Source of the DNA: Prochlorococcus sp. AG-670-O13
GTDB taxonomy: Bacteria > Cyanobacteriota > Cyanobacteriia > PCC-6307 > Cyanobiaceae
Length of the DNA stretch: 48,845 nt
Reading direction: 5' to 3'
Assembly (NCBI GenBank): GCA_003209055.1
Contig: QCTB01000002.1
Span: forward strand, 1-48,845
Below, in pieces: positions 11,297 through 18,502 of this stretch (position 1 is the first letter of the stretch; every line of letters begins with the position of its first letter). The position numbers and the translations under genes are program-made. The notes beneath the pieces were generated by a model. That model saw only the letters and a program-made list of their open reading frames with translations. It had not been told where the DNA came from and did no database searches.

Positions 11297-11346
11297 GAGA
11301 CAGGAAAGGTTGAACATTCCACACCTGTGTAGACAGGGCCTGTCTC
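11297..11346. promoter_or_regulatory. GC-rich inverted-repeat cluster upstream of the carboxysome operon
   Basis: GAGACAGG (11297-11304) is the exact complement of CCTGTCTC (11339-11346), and a third copy of the core forms the palindrome GACAGG-G-CCTGTC at 11332-11344. The cluster stands out in AT-rich DNA, starts about 50 bp from the rdgB start and encloses one copy of the 14-bp direct repeat. It could be an operator or an RNA leader structure for rdgB or for the carboxysome side. Confidence 0.4.
11310..11323 (+). repeat. Direct repeat copy 1 (TTGAACATTCCACA)
   Basis: An exact 14-base match to 11542-11555, 232 bp apart in the same intergenic region. Such a match is unlikely by chance in 326 bp, so it is a candidate protein-binding site. 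Confidence 0.55.
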
Positions 11347-11422
11347 GTACGGAAATAACATAATGTAAATTTTTTATTAACACAACAGTATGTTTTGATG
11401 CTCTAACTAATTCTCATAAGTA

Positions 11423-11465
11423 TTGACATATCAATAGTAGCAAGGGTGATAAGTTTAACTTATCA
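11423..11465 (+). promoter_or_regulatory. Candidate promoter with overlapping palindromic operator for the carboxysome operon
   Basis: TTGACA (11423-11428) and TGATAA (11447-11452), 18 bases apart, fit a sigma-70 promoter. The -10 element is the left edge of a perfect inverted repeat, TGATAAGTT-T-AACTTATCA (11447-11465). A regulator bound there would act directly on initiation. RbcR/CbbR LysR-type proteins control carbon-fixation operons in cyanobacteria and bind TA-rich dyads, so they are the first candidates, but this is inference. ATAAGT recurs at 11416, 11449 and 11514. Confidence 0.45.
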
Positions 11466-11541
11466 ATCATAGAAAAAACATTAATAGGGTTTTTAGTGAA
11501 AAACGCTTGACTTATAAGTACTTTATGGACCATTCTTCGAA

Positions 11542-11555
11542 TTGAACATTCCACA
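11542..11555 (+). repeat. Direct repeat copy 2 (TTGAACATTCCACA)
   Basis: The second exact copy of the 14-base element, ending 18 bp before the csoS1 start codon. In this position it is probably in the 5' leader if transcription starts near 11460, so it could act in RNA as well as in DNA. Confidence 0.55.
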
Positions 11556-11573
11556 TTTAGTAATTAGTAGGCA

Positions 11574-11885
11574 ATGGCTACAGAAACAATGGGTATCGCA
11601 CTCGGCATGATCGAGACACGCGGACTTGTACCTGCAATCGAAGCAGCAGACGCAATGACCAAGGCAGCAGAAGTTCGTCTTATTGGTCGTGAATTCGTTG
11701 GTGGCGGTTATGTCACAGTTTTAGTTAGAGGAGAAACAGGTGCTGTTAACGCAGCTGTAAGAGCTGGAGCTGATGCATGTGAGAGGGTTGGCGACGGTCT
11801 TGTTGCAGCTCACATCATTGCTCGCCCTCATAGAGAAGTTGAGCCAGCACTTGGTAATGGTGATTTCCTTGGTCAAAAGGACTAA
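11574..11885 (+). CDS. csoS1: Major carboxysome shell hexamer protein CsoS1
   Basis: Single BMC-domain protein of 103 residues (METRGLVPAIEAADAMTKAA start region, then RLIGREFVGGGYVTVLVRG and VGDGLVAAHIIARPH), the main flat-face tile of the alpha-carboxysome shell. Hexamers have a small positively charged pore for bicarbonate and RuBP. It is the first gene of the operon, the arrangement of marine cyanobacteria, where csoS1 precedes rbcL. The first 150 bases are visibly richer in G+C and C-ending codons than the neighbours, as expected for a very highly expressed gene. A weak Shine-Dalgarno-like TAGTAGG precedes the ATG. Confidence 0.97.
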   Translation: MATETMGIALGMIETRGLVPAIEAADAMTKAAEVRLIGREFVGGGYVTVLVRGETGAVNAAVRAGADACERVGDGLVAAHIIARPHREVEPALGNGDFLGQKD

Positions 11886-11895
11886 TTAAATAAAA

Positions 11896-11912
11896 GCAAA
11901 ATCTAATTTTGC
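11896..11912 (+). promoter_or_regulatory. Intercistronic hairpin csoS1/rbcL
   Basis: GCAAAAT (11896-11902) pairs perfectly with ATTTTGC (11906-11912) over a 3-base loop. It lies 11 bp after csoS1 and 39 bp before rbcL. No T tract follows, so RNA stabilisation or processing is more likely than termination. Confidence 0.4.
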
Positions 11913-11951
11913 AAAAAAATAATTTCCCTTAATAGACCTAAATTTATCCTT

Positions 11952-13367
11952 ATGAGTAAGAAGTATGACGCTGGGGTAAAGGAGTACAGAGATACCTACT
12001 GGACTCCTGAATATGTCCCCCTTGACACTGACTTGTTAGCCTGTTTTAAATGCACAGGCCAAGAAGGTGTCCCAAGAGAAGAAGTGGCAGCAGCGGTAGC
12101 AGCTGAATCTTCTACTGGTACTTGGTCAACTGTTTGGTCCGAGTTACTTACAGACCTTGAATTTTACAAAGGTCGTTGTTATCGAATTGAAGACGTTCCA
12201 GGAGATCCAGAAGCATTTTATGCATTTATTGCATATCCTTTAGATCTTTTTGAAGAAGGCTCAATTACAAACGTATTAACATCACTAGTTGGAAACGTTT
12301 TTGGATTTAAAGCTTTAAGACATTTACGTCTTGAAGATATTAGATTCCCAATCGCTTTTATTAAAACTTGTGGTGGACCACCTAACGGAATAGTTGTTGA
12401 AAGAGATCGACTTAATAAGTATGGAAGACCTCTTCTTGGTTGTACCATTAAACCTAAATTAGGATTATCTGGTAAGAACTACGGTCGGGTTGTATATGAA
12501 TGCCTTAGAGGTGGTCTTGATCTGACTAAAGATGATGAGAATATTAATTCTCAGCCATTCCAACGTTGGAGAGAAAGATTTGAGTTCGTTGCCGAGGCAG
12601 TCAAACTTGCTCAGCAAGAAACTGGAGAAGTTAAAGGTCATTACTTAAATTGTACCGCAAATACTCCTGAAGAATTATACGAACGTGCAGAGTTTGCTAA
12701 AGAACTTGATATGCCAATCATCATGCATGATTACATAACTGGTGGATTTACTGCAAATACTGGATTAGCTAACTGGTGTCGTAAAAATGGCATGCTTCTG
12801 CATATACACAGAGCTATGCATGCTGTTATTGATAGACATCCAAAGCATGGTATCCATTTCAGAGTTTTAGCAAAATGTTTGAGACTATCTGGTGGAGATC
12901 AATTACACACTGGAACCGTTGTTGGAAAACTAGAAGGTGACCGTCAAACAACTCTTGGTTATATTGATAACTTAAGAGAATCATTTGTTCCTGAAGATAG
13001 ATCAAGAGGTAATTTCTTTGATCAGGATTGGGGATCAATGCCTGGAGTTTTTGCTGTTGCATCTGGTGGTATCCATGTTTGGCACATGCCAGCACTACTT
13101 GCAATATTTGGAGATGATTCTTGTCTCCAATTCGGAGGAGGAACTCATGGTCATCCATGGGGTTCAGCTGCCGGAGCCGCTGCAAACCGTGTAGCATTAG
13201 AAGCTTGCGTGAAAGCACGTAATGCAGGTCGCGAAATCGAAAAAGAGAGTAGAGACATTCTAATGGAGGCTGCTAAGCATAGCCCTGAATTAGCTATTGC
13301 ACTCGAAACTTGGAAAGAAATCAAGTTTGAGTTTGATACCGTTGATAAGCTTGACGTTCAAGGCTAA
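11952..13367 (+). CDS. rbcL: RuBisCO large subunit, form IA
   Basis: Fixes CO2 onto ribulose-1,5-bisphosphate inside the carboxysome. The 471-residue protein has all catalytic residues: Lys167 (TIKPKLG), the carbamylated Lys193 with Asp195 and Glu196 (LTKDDEN), His286, and loop-6 Lys326 (VVGKLEGD). Sequence and placement with cso genes are those of proteobacterial-type form IA, acquired by the ancestor of marine alpha-cyanobacteria. ATG 11952 has no clear Shine-Dalgarno. A hairpin pair separates it from rbcS. Confidence 0.99.
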
Positions 13368-13383
13368 TTCAGATTTCAATCAA

Positions 13384-13405
13384 GAGGAGAAAATTGTTTC
13401 TCCTC
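13384..13405 (+). promoter_or_regulatory. Strong intercistronic hairpin rbcL/rbcS
   Basis: GAGGAGAAA (13384-13392) is exactly complementary to TTTCTCCTC (13397-13405) with a 4-base loop, the most stable-looking short hairpin in the window. It begins 16 bp after the rbcL stop. No T run follows, so protection of the rbcL mRNA 3' end or RNA processing is more likely than termination. Confidence 0.55.
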
Positions 13406-13417
13406 AATTTCTAAAAC

Positions 13418-13431
13418 CTCGTTTTTACGAG
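13418..13431 (+). promoter_or_regulatory. Second small hairpin before rbcS
   Basis: CTCGT (13418-13422) pairs with ACGAG (13427-13431) over TTTT. It follows the stronger hairpin by 12 bases and lies 25 bp before the rbcS ATG, which has no Shine-Dalgarno, so it may influence ribosome access. Confidence 0.35.
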
Positions 13432-13456
13432 AATTTCATTCACAAATCATTTAATT

Positions 13457-13798
13457 ATGCCTTTCCAGAGCTCAGTTGGTGACTATCAAACAGTTGCTAC
13501 CCTGGAAACATTCGGTTTTTTACCACCGATGACCCAGGAAGAAATATACGATCAAATTGCTTACATTATTGCTCAAGGATGGAGTCCTGTTATTGAGCAT
13601 GTACATCCAAGTGGAAGTATGCAAACTTATTGGTCTTATTGGAAGCTCCCTTTCTTTGGGGAAAAAGATCTTAACCTAGTTGTTAGTGAGTTAGAGGCCT
13701 GCCATAGAGCATATCCTGATCATCACGTAAGAATCATTGGTTATGACGCTTACACACAAAGTCAAGGTACAGCTTTCGCTGTTTTCCAAGGACGCTAA
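13457..13798 (+). CDS. rbcS: RuBisCO small subunit
   Basis: 113-residue small subunit of the L8S8 form IA enzyme. Recognisable elements are ETFGFLPPMT near residue 15-24, QIAYIIAQGWSPVIEH, the YWSYWKLPFFGE segment and VRIIGYDAYTQSQGTAF near the end. Start is ATG 13457. The gene lies 89 bp after rbcL and 92 bp before csoS2, both gaps carrying hairpins, which may tune its mRNA relative to the downstream structural genes. Confidence 0.98.
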   Translation: MPFQSSVGDYQTVATLETFGFLPPMTQEEIYDQIAYIIAQGWSPVIEHVHPSGSMQTYWSYWKLPFFGEKDLNLVVSELEACHRAYPDHHVRIIGYDAYTQSQGTAFAVFQGR

Positions 13799-13820
13799 AT
13801 TTTTATTTAGTTGTTAATAT

Positions 13821-13867
13821 CTTTCTCCTTATAAAAAAATTAATTTTTTTTTGGAGAAAGTTTTTTT
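13821..13867 (+). terminator. Terminator-like attenuator hairpin rbcS/csoS2
   Basis: CTTTCTCC (13821-13828) pairs perfectly with GGAGAAAG (13853-13860). Inside, a run of seven A pairs with seven T around TTAA, and a 7-base T tract follows at 13861-13867. This is the form of a Rho-independent terminator. Since csoS2 and the genes after it have no evident separate promoter, partial read-through is expected. Confidence 0.6.
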
Positions 13868-13890
13868 AAAGAGTTACAAATTTGAAGATT

Positions 13891-16188
13891 ATGTCAACAA
13901 AAACCAGTAGAGAGATTGCATTAGAAAGAAGAAAAGCCATGAGTGATGGTGGAAAAAAAGCTGCCTTAAATTCTTCTTCTACTAAAGATAGAGTTAGATC
14001 TTCTCATGATATAAAAACATCTGGATCAACATCTTCGAATGAAAAAGTTTTGACACCACAAAGTAAAACTCATATACCTGCTATCAAAGTTTCTACAAAA
14101 CCTTCTACATCAAAATTATCAAGTAAAGAACTGGGTATAGAGAGAAGAAAAGCAATGTCTTCACATGGTAAATCAGCTATAAACTCTGCAGATAGAACAA
14201 GGACTGAGGTCAAAAGTAGTAGTCAAGTAAATAAAGTTATTCCAACTAAAAAAACTCAGACTTCAGAGGTACACAATACTGATACTAAAGATACTCAAGT
14301 AGTTAAACAGAATATCAAAAGAAGGATTAATCAAAAGAGAAAACCAATAACAAATACAAGTAGAGATATCGTTTTAGCAAGAAGAGAGGCTCAATCTAAA
14401 CATGGAAAATCAGCTTCTAAACAAAATACTAGTGCTGCTTCTTTAGCTAGAAGAGGAGATCCGGATTTGTCTAGTAGGGAAATTTCTCAGAGGGTCAGAG
14501 AACTGAGAAGTAAAACTGGAGCTACTTCAAAACAAGGGAATGGTAAGTGTAGGCCATGTGGTCCAAATAAAAATGGCTCAAAATTAAATATTGCTGATGC
14601 AAGTTGGAAAGTTGGAAAAAGTGAAACAGATTCAGGACAAACTGTTACGGGAACTCAAGCAAATAGATCTTTAAAAACTACGGGTAATGAAGCTAGTACC
14701 TGTAGAACAGTAACTGGGACTCAATATATGGGAGCAGAAGTTAATGATCAATTCTGTCAAGATAAACCAAATTATAAACAACCTCTTAGATCCTCTGTTA
14801 CAACGACAACCTCTGGTAACAAAGTTACTGGTAACGAAGTAGGCAGATCTGAAAAAGTTACTGGAGACGAACCTGGAACTTGCAAAAACTTGACTGGAAC
14901 TGAGTATATTTCAGCTAATCAGTCAAAAAAATATTGTGGAGAAGTAGCGAAAAAACCATCAAAGGTAAAGCAAAGCATGACAATTGATGGGTTAAAAGTA
15001 TCTGGATCTTTGCCAGGAAGATCATCATTAGTTACAGGAGATGAATCAGGTTCTGGAAAGCAGTTAACGGGGGATCAATATCTTGGCTCAGAGCCTAACC
15101 CAAAAGGAAAATCATTTGAAAAAGTTGGTAATTATGACACATTAAACGGAAATAACGTCACAGGAACTGGTGTAGGCAGGTCAGATTATGTAACAGGTAA
15201 CGAAAATGGAAGCTGTAAAAATGTGACAGGAGATGAGTATATTGGCTCCCAGCAATATGAAAAATTCTGCGGATCTACTCCAAAGCCTGAGGCAAGGAAA
15301 GTTGGTTTGAGTCTTTCTGCAAAATCTAATTTGATAAGTGGAACCATGACAGGTAGATCAACAATTGTGACAGGAGATGAGCCTGGGTCATGCAAGGTAT
15401 TAACTGGAACGCCTTATGCTGGTTTAGATCAGATGAATGATAATTGTAATGCTGAAATTGTTGATGATATGAAATCTCGAGCAACAGTTAACTCAGGAAA
15501 TAACTCAAATGCCAGATTGACTGGACAACAACCAGGCATTGGTGGAGTAATGACTGGGGCCAAGAAAGGTGCTTGTAAGAATCTGACTGGAACTCCTTAT
15601 ATTGGAGGAGATCAGTTTGACTCAAATTGTCAAAGTCCATCAAATGATCCTTCATACGCAAATAAAGAGAAATCAGCTGCTAATTCTTGGAAAGAATTCT
15701 CTGTAAATTCACCATCAAGAGATAAATATGCAGCTAAAAATACGCAAGGTGTTACTGGTAATGAGTATGAGAATGGCTCAAAGATAACAGGTCCTTTTGA
15801 TATGGCAGTAGATAAAGTTACGGGCACAGAACAATTTAGATTTGAGCCAAATAAAAATATTACTTACAAGCAAAAGATGCAACTTGAAGAAAGCAAAATT
15901 AATGACAATGTAAAAGATAAGGAAGTTGTATCAAAAATTACTGGGGAAGGACAATCTGTTGGGAATGTAACTGGTGACGACTGGGATCGTGGGGATAAAG
16001 TTACAGGGACTGAAGGTGCTTCTGCTAGAAAAAGAAACCCATCAAGAGCTGGAATGATGAGCGCAATGCCTCCATTGGAAAACAAAAGGAATGAAGAGAA
16101 AGAAAAACCAGATTTTCTAATAACTGGATCTAGTGGCAACACTCGTGATGGACAACTCGTTACCTTTTCCGGTGGTGCAAGAGGTTAA
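13891..16188 (+). CDS. csoS2: Carboxysome scaffold protein CsoS2
   Basis: Intrinsically disordered scaffold that binds RuBisCO with its N-terminal part and the shell with its middle and C-terminal parts. An upstream TTG (13882) is open, but ATG 13891 gives the conserved start MSTKTSREIALERRK (765 residues). The N-domain has four basic repeats (S-R/K-E/D-I...RRKAMS..GK type), then CRPCG. The middle region has six modules of about 45 residues, each with spaced V/I-T/S-G motifs and usually two cysteines (GTCK/GSCK and a closing C). The third module (about 14974-15114) lacks both cysteines. The C-terminal region has further VTG units and ends in a conserved TFSGGARG peptide. No programmed frameshift is evident. 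Confidence 0.96.
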   Translation: MSTKTSREIALERRKAMSDGGKKAALNSSSTKDRVRSSHDIKTSGSTSSNEKVLTPQSKTHIPAIKVSTKPSTSKLSSKELGIERRKAMSSHGKSAINSADRTRTEVKSSSQVNKVIPTKKTQTSEVHNTDTKDTQVVKQNIKRRINQKRKPITNTSRDIVLARREAQSKHGKSASKQNTSAASLARRGDPDLSSREISQRVRELRSKTGATSKQGNGKCRPCGPNKNGSKLNIADASWKVGKSETDSGQTVTGTQANRSLKTTGNEASTCRTVTGTQYMGAEVNDQFCQDKPNYKQPLRSSVTTTTSGNKVTGNEVGRSEKVTGDEPGTCKNLTGTEYISANQSKKYCGEVAKKPSKVKQSMTIDGLKVSGSLPGRSSLVTGDESGSGKQLTGDQYLGSEPNPKGKSFEKVGNYDTLNGNNVTGTGVGRSDYVTGNENGSCKNVTGDEYIGSQQYEKFCGSTPKPEARKVGLSLSAKSNLISGTMTGRSTIVTGDEPGSCKVLTGTPYAGLDQMNDNCNAEIVDDMKSRATVNSGNNSNARLTGQQPGIGGVMTGAKKGACKNLTGTPYIGGDQFDSNCQSPSNDPSYANKEKSAANSWKEFSVNSPSRDKYAAKNTQGVTGNEYENGSKITGPFDMAVDKVTGTEQFRFEPNKNITYKQKMQLEESKINDNVKDKEVVSKITGEGQSVGNVTGDDWDRGDKVTGTEGASARKRNPSRAGMMSAMPPLENKRNEEKEKPDFLITGSSGNTRDGQLVTFSGGARG

Positions 16189-16195
16189 CTAAATA

Positions 16196-17725
16196 ATGCC
16201 TTTGAGAGGACTGGCCAAAGCCAAGAACTTCACATTGGGGCCAACTGCTCCAATGAAAACTTTCACAGAAAATATTCATGCTCAGAATAATTCAGTAGAT
16301 AATTTAATAAATCTTGGTAAGACTCATAACTTAACTAATAATCCTCAGAATGAAAAACTTTATAAATATGAAAGTCAAATAAAAAGTAGTTTTGACAGAA
16401 TTGTCCCCACTTTGAAAGAAATTGCTCGTATACAACATCATGAGGATTTCATAAATAGAGCTCAATCAATATCTAAGCAGAATTTGGGAATAGATTTGCC
16501 AACACACATTCTAGATAAATCTTGGGTTAAACCATTAGATATGAGGGCCTTATATGCATGGTGCGCTTTTAAGCAGCATGAGAAATTAAGCGATAATTTT
16601 TTTGAAAATGATCCTTTAGAGGGTTCTTCTGAGAGTAGTAACGCAAATAATTTTGAGGCAACACTTCTAGATTGTGGAATTCACTTATTAGACATAACTC
16701 CCTGTTCAGACGGAAGATTAGCTCATTCCGTAGCTTACGTAATGAGAATTCCATTTAGTGCCGTCAGAAGAAGATCACATGCAGGAGCACTCTTTGATAT
16801 TGAAAATACTGTTAATAGATGGGTAAAAACTGAACATAAAAGATTTAGAGAAAACAAGCCAAATGCACCCCATAAAGATACAAGGTACTTAAAAATCGTC
16901 ACATATCACTTTAGTTCTGTTGATCCTTTGCATCAGGGATGTGCTGCTCATGGTAGTGATGATAAATTAGCAGCTAAAGAAGGTCGTGAAAAATTACTTG
17001 CTTTTAAGGAGGCTGTAGAAAATAGCTTCTGTTGTGGGGCTTCAGTAGATCTTATGTTAATCGGTCTTGATACTGATACTGATTCGTTGAAGATTCATTT
17101 ATCTTCAAGTGACGGCAAGATAGATTTAGAAAATACTATTTCTAGTTTAGATATCTATAATTCCACAATAAATTTCTCAAAAGAAGAAGCAGAAAAAGAA
17201 ATTTGTCAGATTATTGCAGGAACTTTTAGTAAGGAAAAACTTAAGGGGTTGGATAAGTTTGTCTTTAAATTAATAGTCAACAATATTTCTCAGATTGATT
17301 ATGTTAAGAAATTTCATAAAGGATCGTATGAAGATATTGGTCATTCTGAGAGGTTTATTGGAGTGGGGATTGGTTTCAAAGAGGTACATTTAAGAAATTT
17401 AACATATTTTGCTCATCTTGATACAGTTGAAGAAGGTGCTCCTGATTTGGATGTAGGAGTAAAGATTTTTACGGGATTAAATGTATCTAAAGATCTCCCT
17501 ATACCAGTAGTAATAAGATTTGATTATTCTGGTAAAGTTCCTGGTGCAAAAGAAAGGGCTGCAGAAGATTGTAATAGAGTAAATAATGCGATATCAATTA
17601 GATATAAAAGTTTAGTTGATAAAGGGTTGTTGCATACTTGTCTTACTATTAGAGATAGGGACAACATTCATTCCGCCCAAATTATTGGAATGTCTTTAGA
17701 TCAAAAAACAAAGGAGGTCCATTAA
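16196..17725 (+). CDS. csoSCA: Carboxysomal carbonic anhydrase CsoSCA
   Basis: Converts bicarbonate to CO2 inside the carboxysome; also called CsoS3. The 509-residue protein is a divergent beta-class enzyme. Zinc ligands Cys170 (TPCSDGR), His238 (TYHFS) and Cys249 (HQGCAAHG) show the same 11-residue His-Cys spacing as characterised CsoSCA, and Asp172/Arg174 form the usual dyad. The C-terminal half is the degenerate domain without metal ligands. The N-terminus (MPLRGLAKAKNF, then a low-complexity stretch to about 55) is where RuBisCO or CsoS2 contacts are known in relatives. The start is 7 bp after csoS2, with AGAGG 11-15 bases upstream. Confidence 0.96.
   Translation: MPLRGLAKAKNFTLGPTAPMKTFTENIHAQNNSVDNLINLGKTHNLTNNPQNEKLYKYESQIKSSFDRIVPTLKEIARIQHHEDFINRAQSISKQNLGIDLPTHILDKSWVKPLDMRALYAWCAFKQHEKLSDNFFENDPLEGSSESSNANNFEATLLDCGIHLLDITPCSDGRLAHSVAYVMRIPFSAVRRRSHAGALFDIENTVNRWVKTEHKRFRENKPNAPHKDTRYLKIVTYHFSSVDPLHQGCAAHGSDDKLAAKEGREKLLAFKEAVENSFCCGASVDLMLIGLDTDTDSLKIHLSSSDGKIDLENTISSLDIYNSTINFSKEEAEKEICQIIAGTFSKEKLKGLDKFVFKLIVNNISQIDYVKKFHKGSYEDIGHSERFIGVGIGFKEVHLRNLTYFAHLDTVEEGAPDLDVGVKIFTGLNVSKDLPIPVVIRFDYSGKVPGAKERAAEDCNRVNNAISIRYKSLVDKGLLHTCLTIRDRDNIHSAQIIGMSLDQKTKEVH
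17711..17718 (+). promoter_or_regulatory. Consensus Shine-Dalgarno for csoS4A
   Basis: AAGGAGGT is a full match to the anti-Shine-Dalgarno, 10 bases before ATG 17729 and inside the end of csoSCA. Other genes in this operon have weak or no such site, so translation of this low-copy vertex protein is unusually well specified. Confidence 0.7.
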
Positions 17726-17728
17726 ATC

Positions 17729-17995
17729 ATGCTTATTTGTAAGGTACTAAAACCACTTGTTTCAACAAATAGAATACCTGGATTCGAGCATAAGCATCTT
17801 CAAGTAGTTTTAGATGGCTCTTCTAATAAGGTTGCTGTTGATGCTGTTGGATGTAAACCAGGAGATTGGGTTATTTGTGTTGGTAGTTCTGCCGCAAGAG
17901 AAGCTGCAGGTAGCAAATCTTATCCAAGTGATTTAACGATTGTTGGAATAATTGATCATTGGGATCCTGATAGTCCAAAACAAATTGAGGTCTAG
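17729..17995 (+). CDS. csoS4A: Carboxysome vertex pentamer protein CsoS4A
   Basis: An 88-residue BMC-P (EutN/CcmL) protein forming pentamers that cap the twelve vertices of the icosahedral shell. Typical elements are MLICKVLKPLVSTNR at the start, the KHLQVVLDG strand, VDAVGCKPGDWVICVGSSAAR and the closing LTIVGIIDHWD. It starts 3 bp after csoSCA, with a strong Shine-Dalgarno. Only about 60 copies per particle are needed. Confidence 0.95.
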   Translation: MLICKVLKPLVSTNRIPGFEHKHLQVVLDGSSNKVAVDAVGCKPGDWVICVGSSAAREAAGSKSYPSDLTIVGIIDHWDPDSPKQIEV

Positions 17996-18000
17996 AAATT

Positions 18001-18249
18001 TTGGAAATAATGAGAGTATGTGGAAGAATGGTGTGCACTCAAAGAGTGGCAGGATTGGGACATATGAATTTGAGAATTTTAGAGAATAATAAAGGTAAAA
18101 AAGTTGTAGCAGTTGATCCTGTTGGAGCTAGAGAAGGTAATTGGGTTTTTACGTCTAGTGGTTCAGCGGCAAGGTTTGCATGTCCAAACCCAGAAGTTCA
18201 AACTGATTTAACTATTGGCGGAATTATTGATTATTGGGAATCTAATTAA
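18001..18249 (+). CDS. csoS4B: Carboxysome vertex pentamer protein CsoS4B
   Basis: Second BMC-P pentamer protein, 82 residues, paralogous to CsoS4A (CTQRVAGLGHMNLRIL, VAVDPVGAREGNWVFTSSGSAAR, LTIGGIIDYWE). TTG 18001 is chosen over ATG 18010 because GAGG at 17987-17990 is 10 bases from TTG but 19 from ATG, and because MEIM is conserved at the start of homologues. The Shine-Dalgarno overlaps the last codons of csoS4A, so translation is probably coupled to and weaker than csoS4A. Confidence 0.94.
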   Translation: MEIMRVCGRMVCTQRVAGLGHMNLRILENNKGKKVVAVDPVGAREGNWVFTSSGSAARFACPNPEVQTDLTIGGIIDYWESN

Positions 18250-18257
18250 AAAAATTA

Positions 18258-18497
18258 ATGTGGAATCAAAGAGAATTACCTTTAAGAGTTGAAAAAAGGT
18301 TTGAATTTGAGGAATATTCAAGAATTAGTAAATTCATGAAAATGGTTGATGAATTATGCAAGCAGAAAAACATCTATCCAAATATTAGTTTTGGTAAGAA
18401 TTTTGTAAGTATTACAGTTTTTTTAGGTTCAGAAAAATTATCAAAAATTGAAAAAGATTTTTCTAATCAAATAGATAGTTTTTATTCAGAAATTTAG
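18258..18497 (+). CDS. RuBisCO assembly factor acRAF (pterin carbinolamine dehydratase-like)
   Basis: A 79-residue protein with the fold pattern of pterin-4a-carbinolamine dehydratase: a strand with RVEKRFEFEEY, a helix (SRISKFMKMVDELCKQKN), then the strand pair ISFGKNFVSITVF. The position where true dehydratases carry the catalytic His-His-Pro reads NIYPN, so catalysis is not expected. Members at this place, last in alpha-carboxysome operons, are known as acRAF and assist RuBisCO folding or assembly. It starts 8 bp after csoS4B. Confidence 0.85.
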   Translation: MWNQRELPLRVEKRFEFEEYSRISKFMKMVDELCKQKNIYPNISFGKNFVSITVFLGSEKLSKIEKDFSNQIDSFYSEI

Positions 18498-18502
18498 GTC
18501 AT

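Noticed and set aside
12859-13218. 119-codon open frame on the minus strand inside rbcL
   Set aside because: rbcL is certain on the plus strand and its codon pattern leaves the antisense frame open; the translated frame has no family features or start signal.
13953-13959. A7 run as a -1 frameshift site in csoS2
   Set aside because: It reads A AAA AAA in the zero frame, but A runs are common in this AT-rich genome, it is near the N-terminus and not where frameshifting is known in proteobacterial CsoS2, and no stimulating structure is evident.
14622-15632. DNA repeat array in csoS2
   Set aside because: The repetition is at protein level (about 45-residue modules) with diverged DNA; it is part of the scaffold protein and not a satellite or CRISPR.
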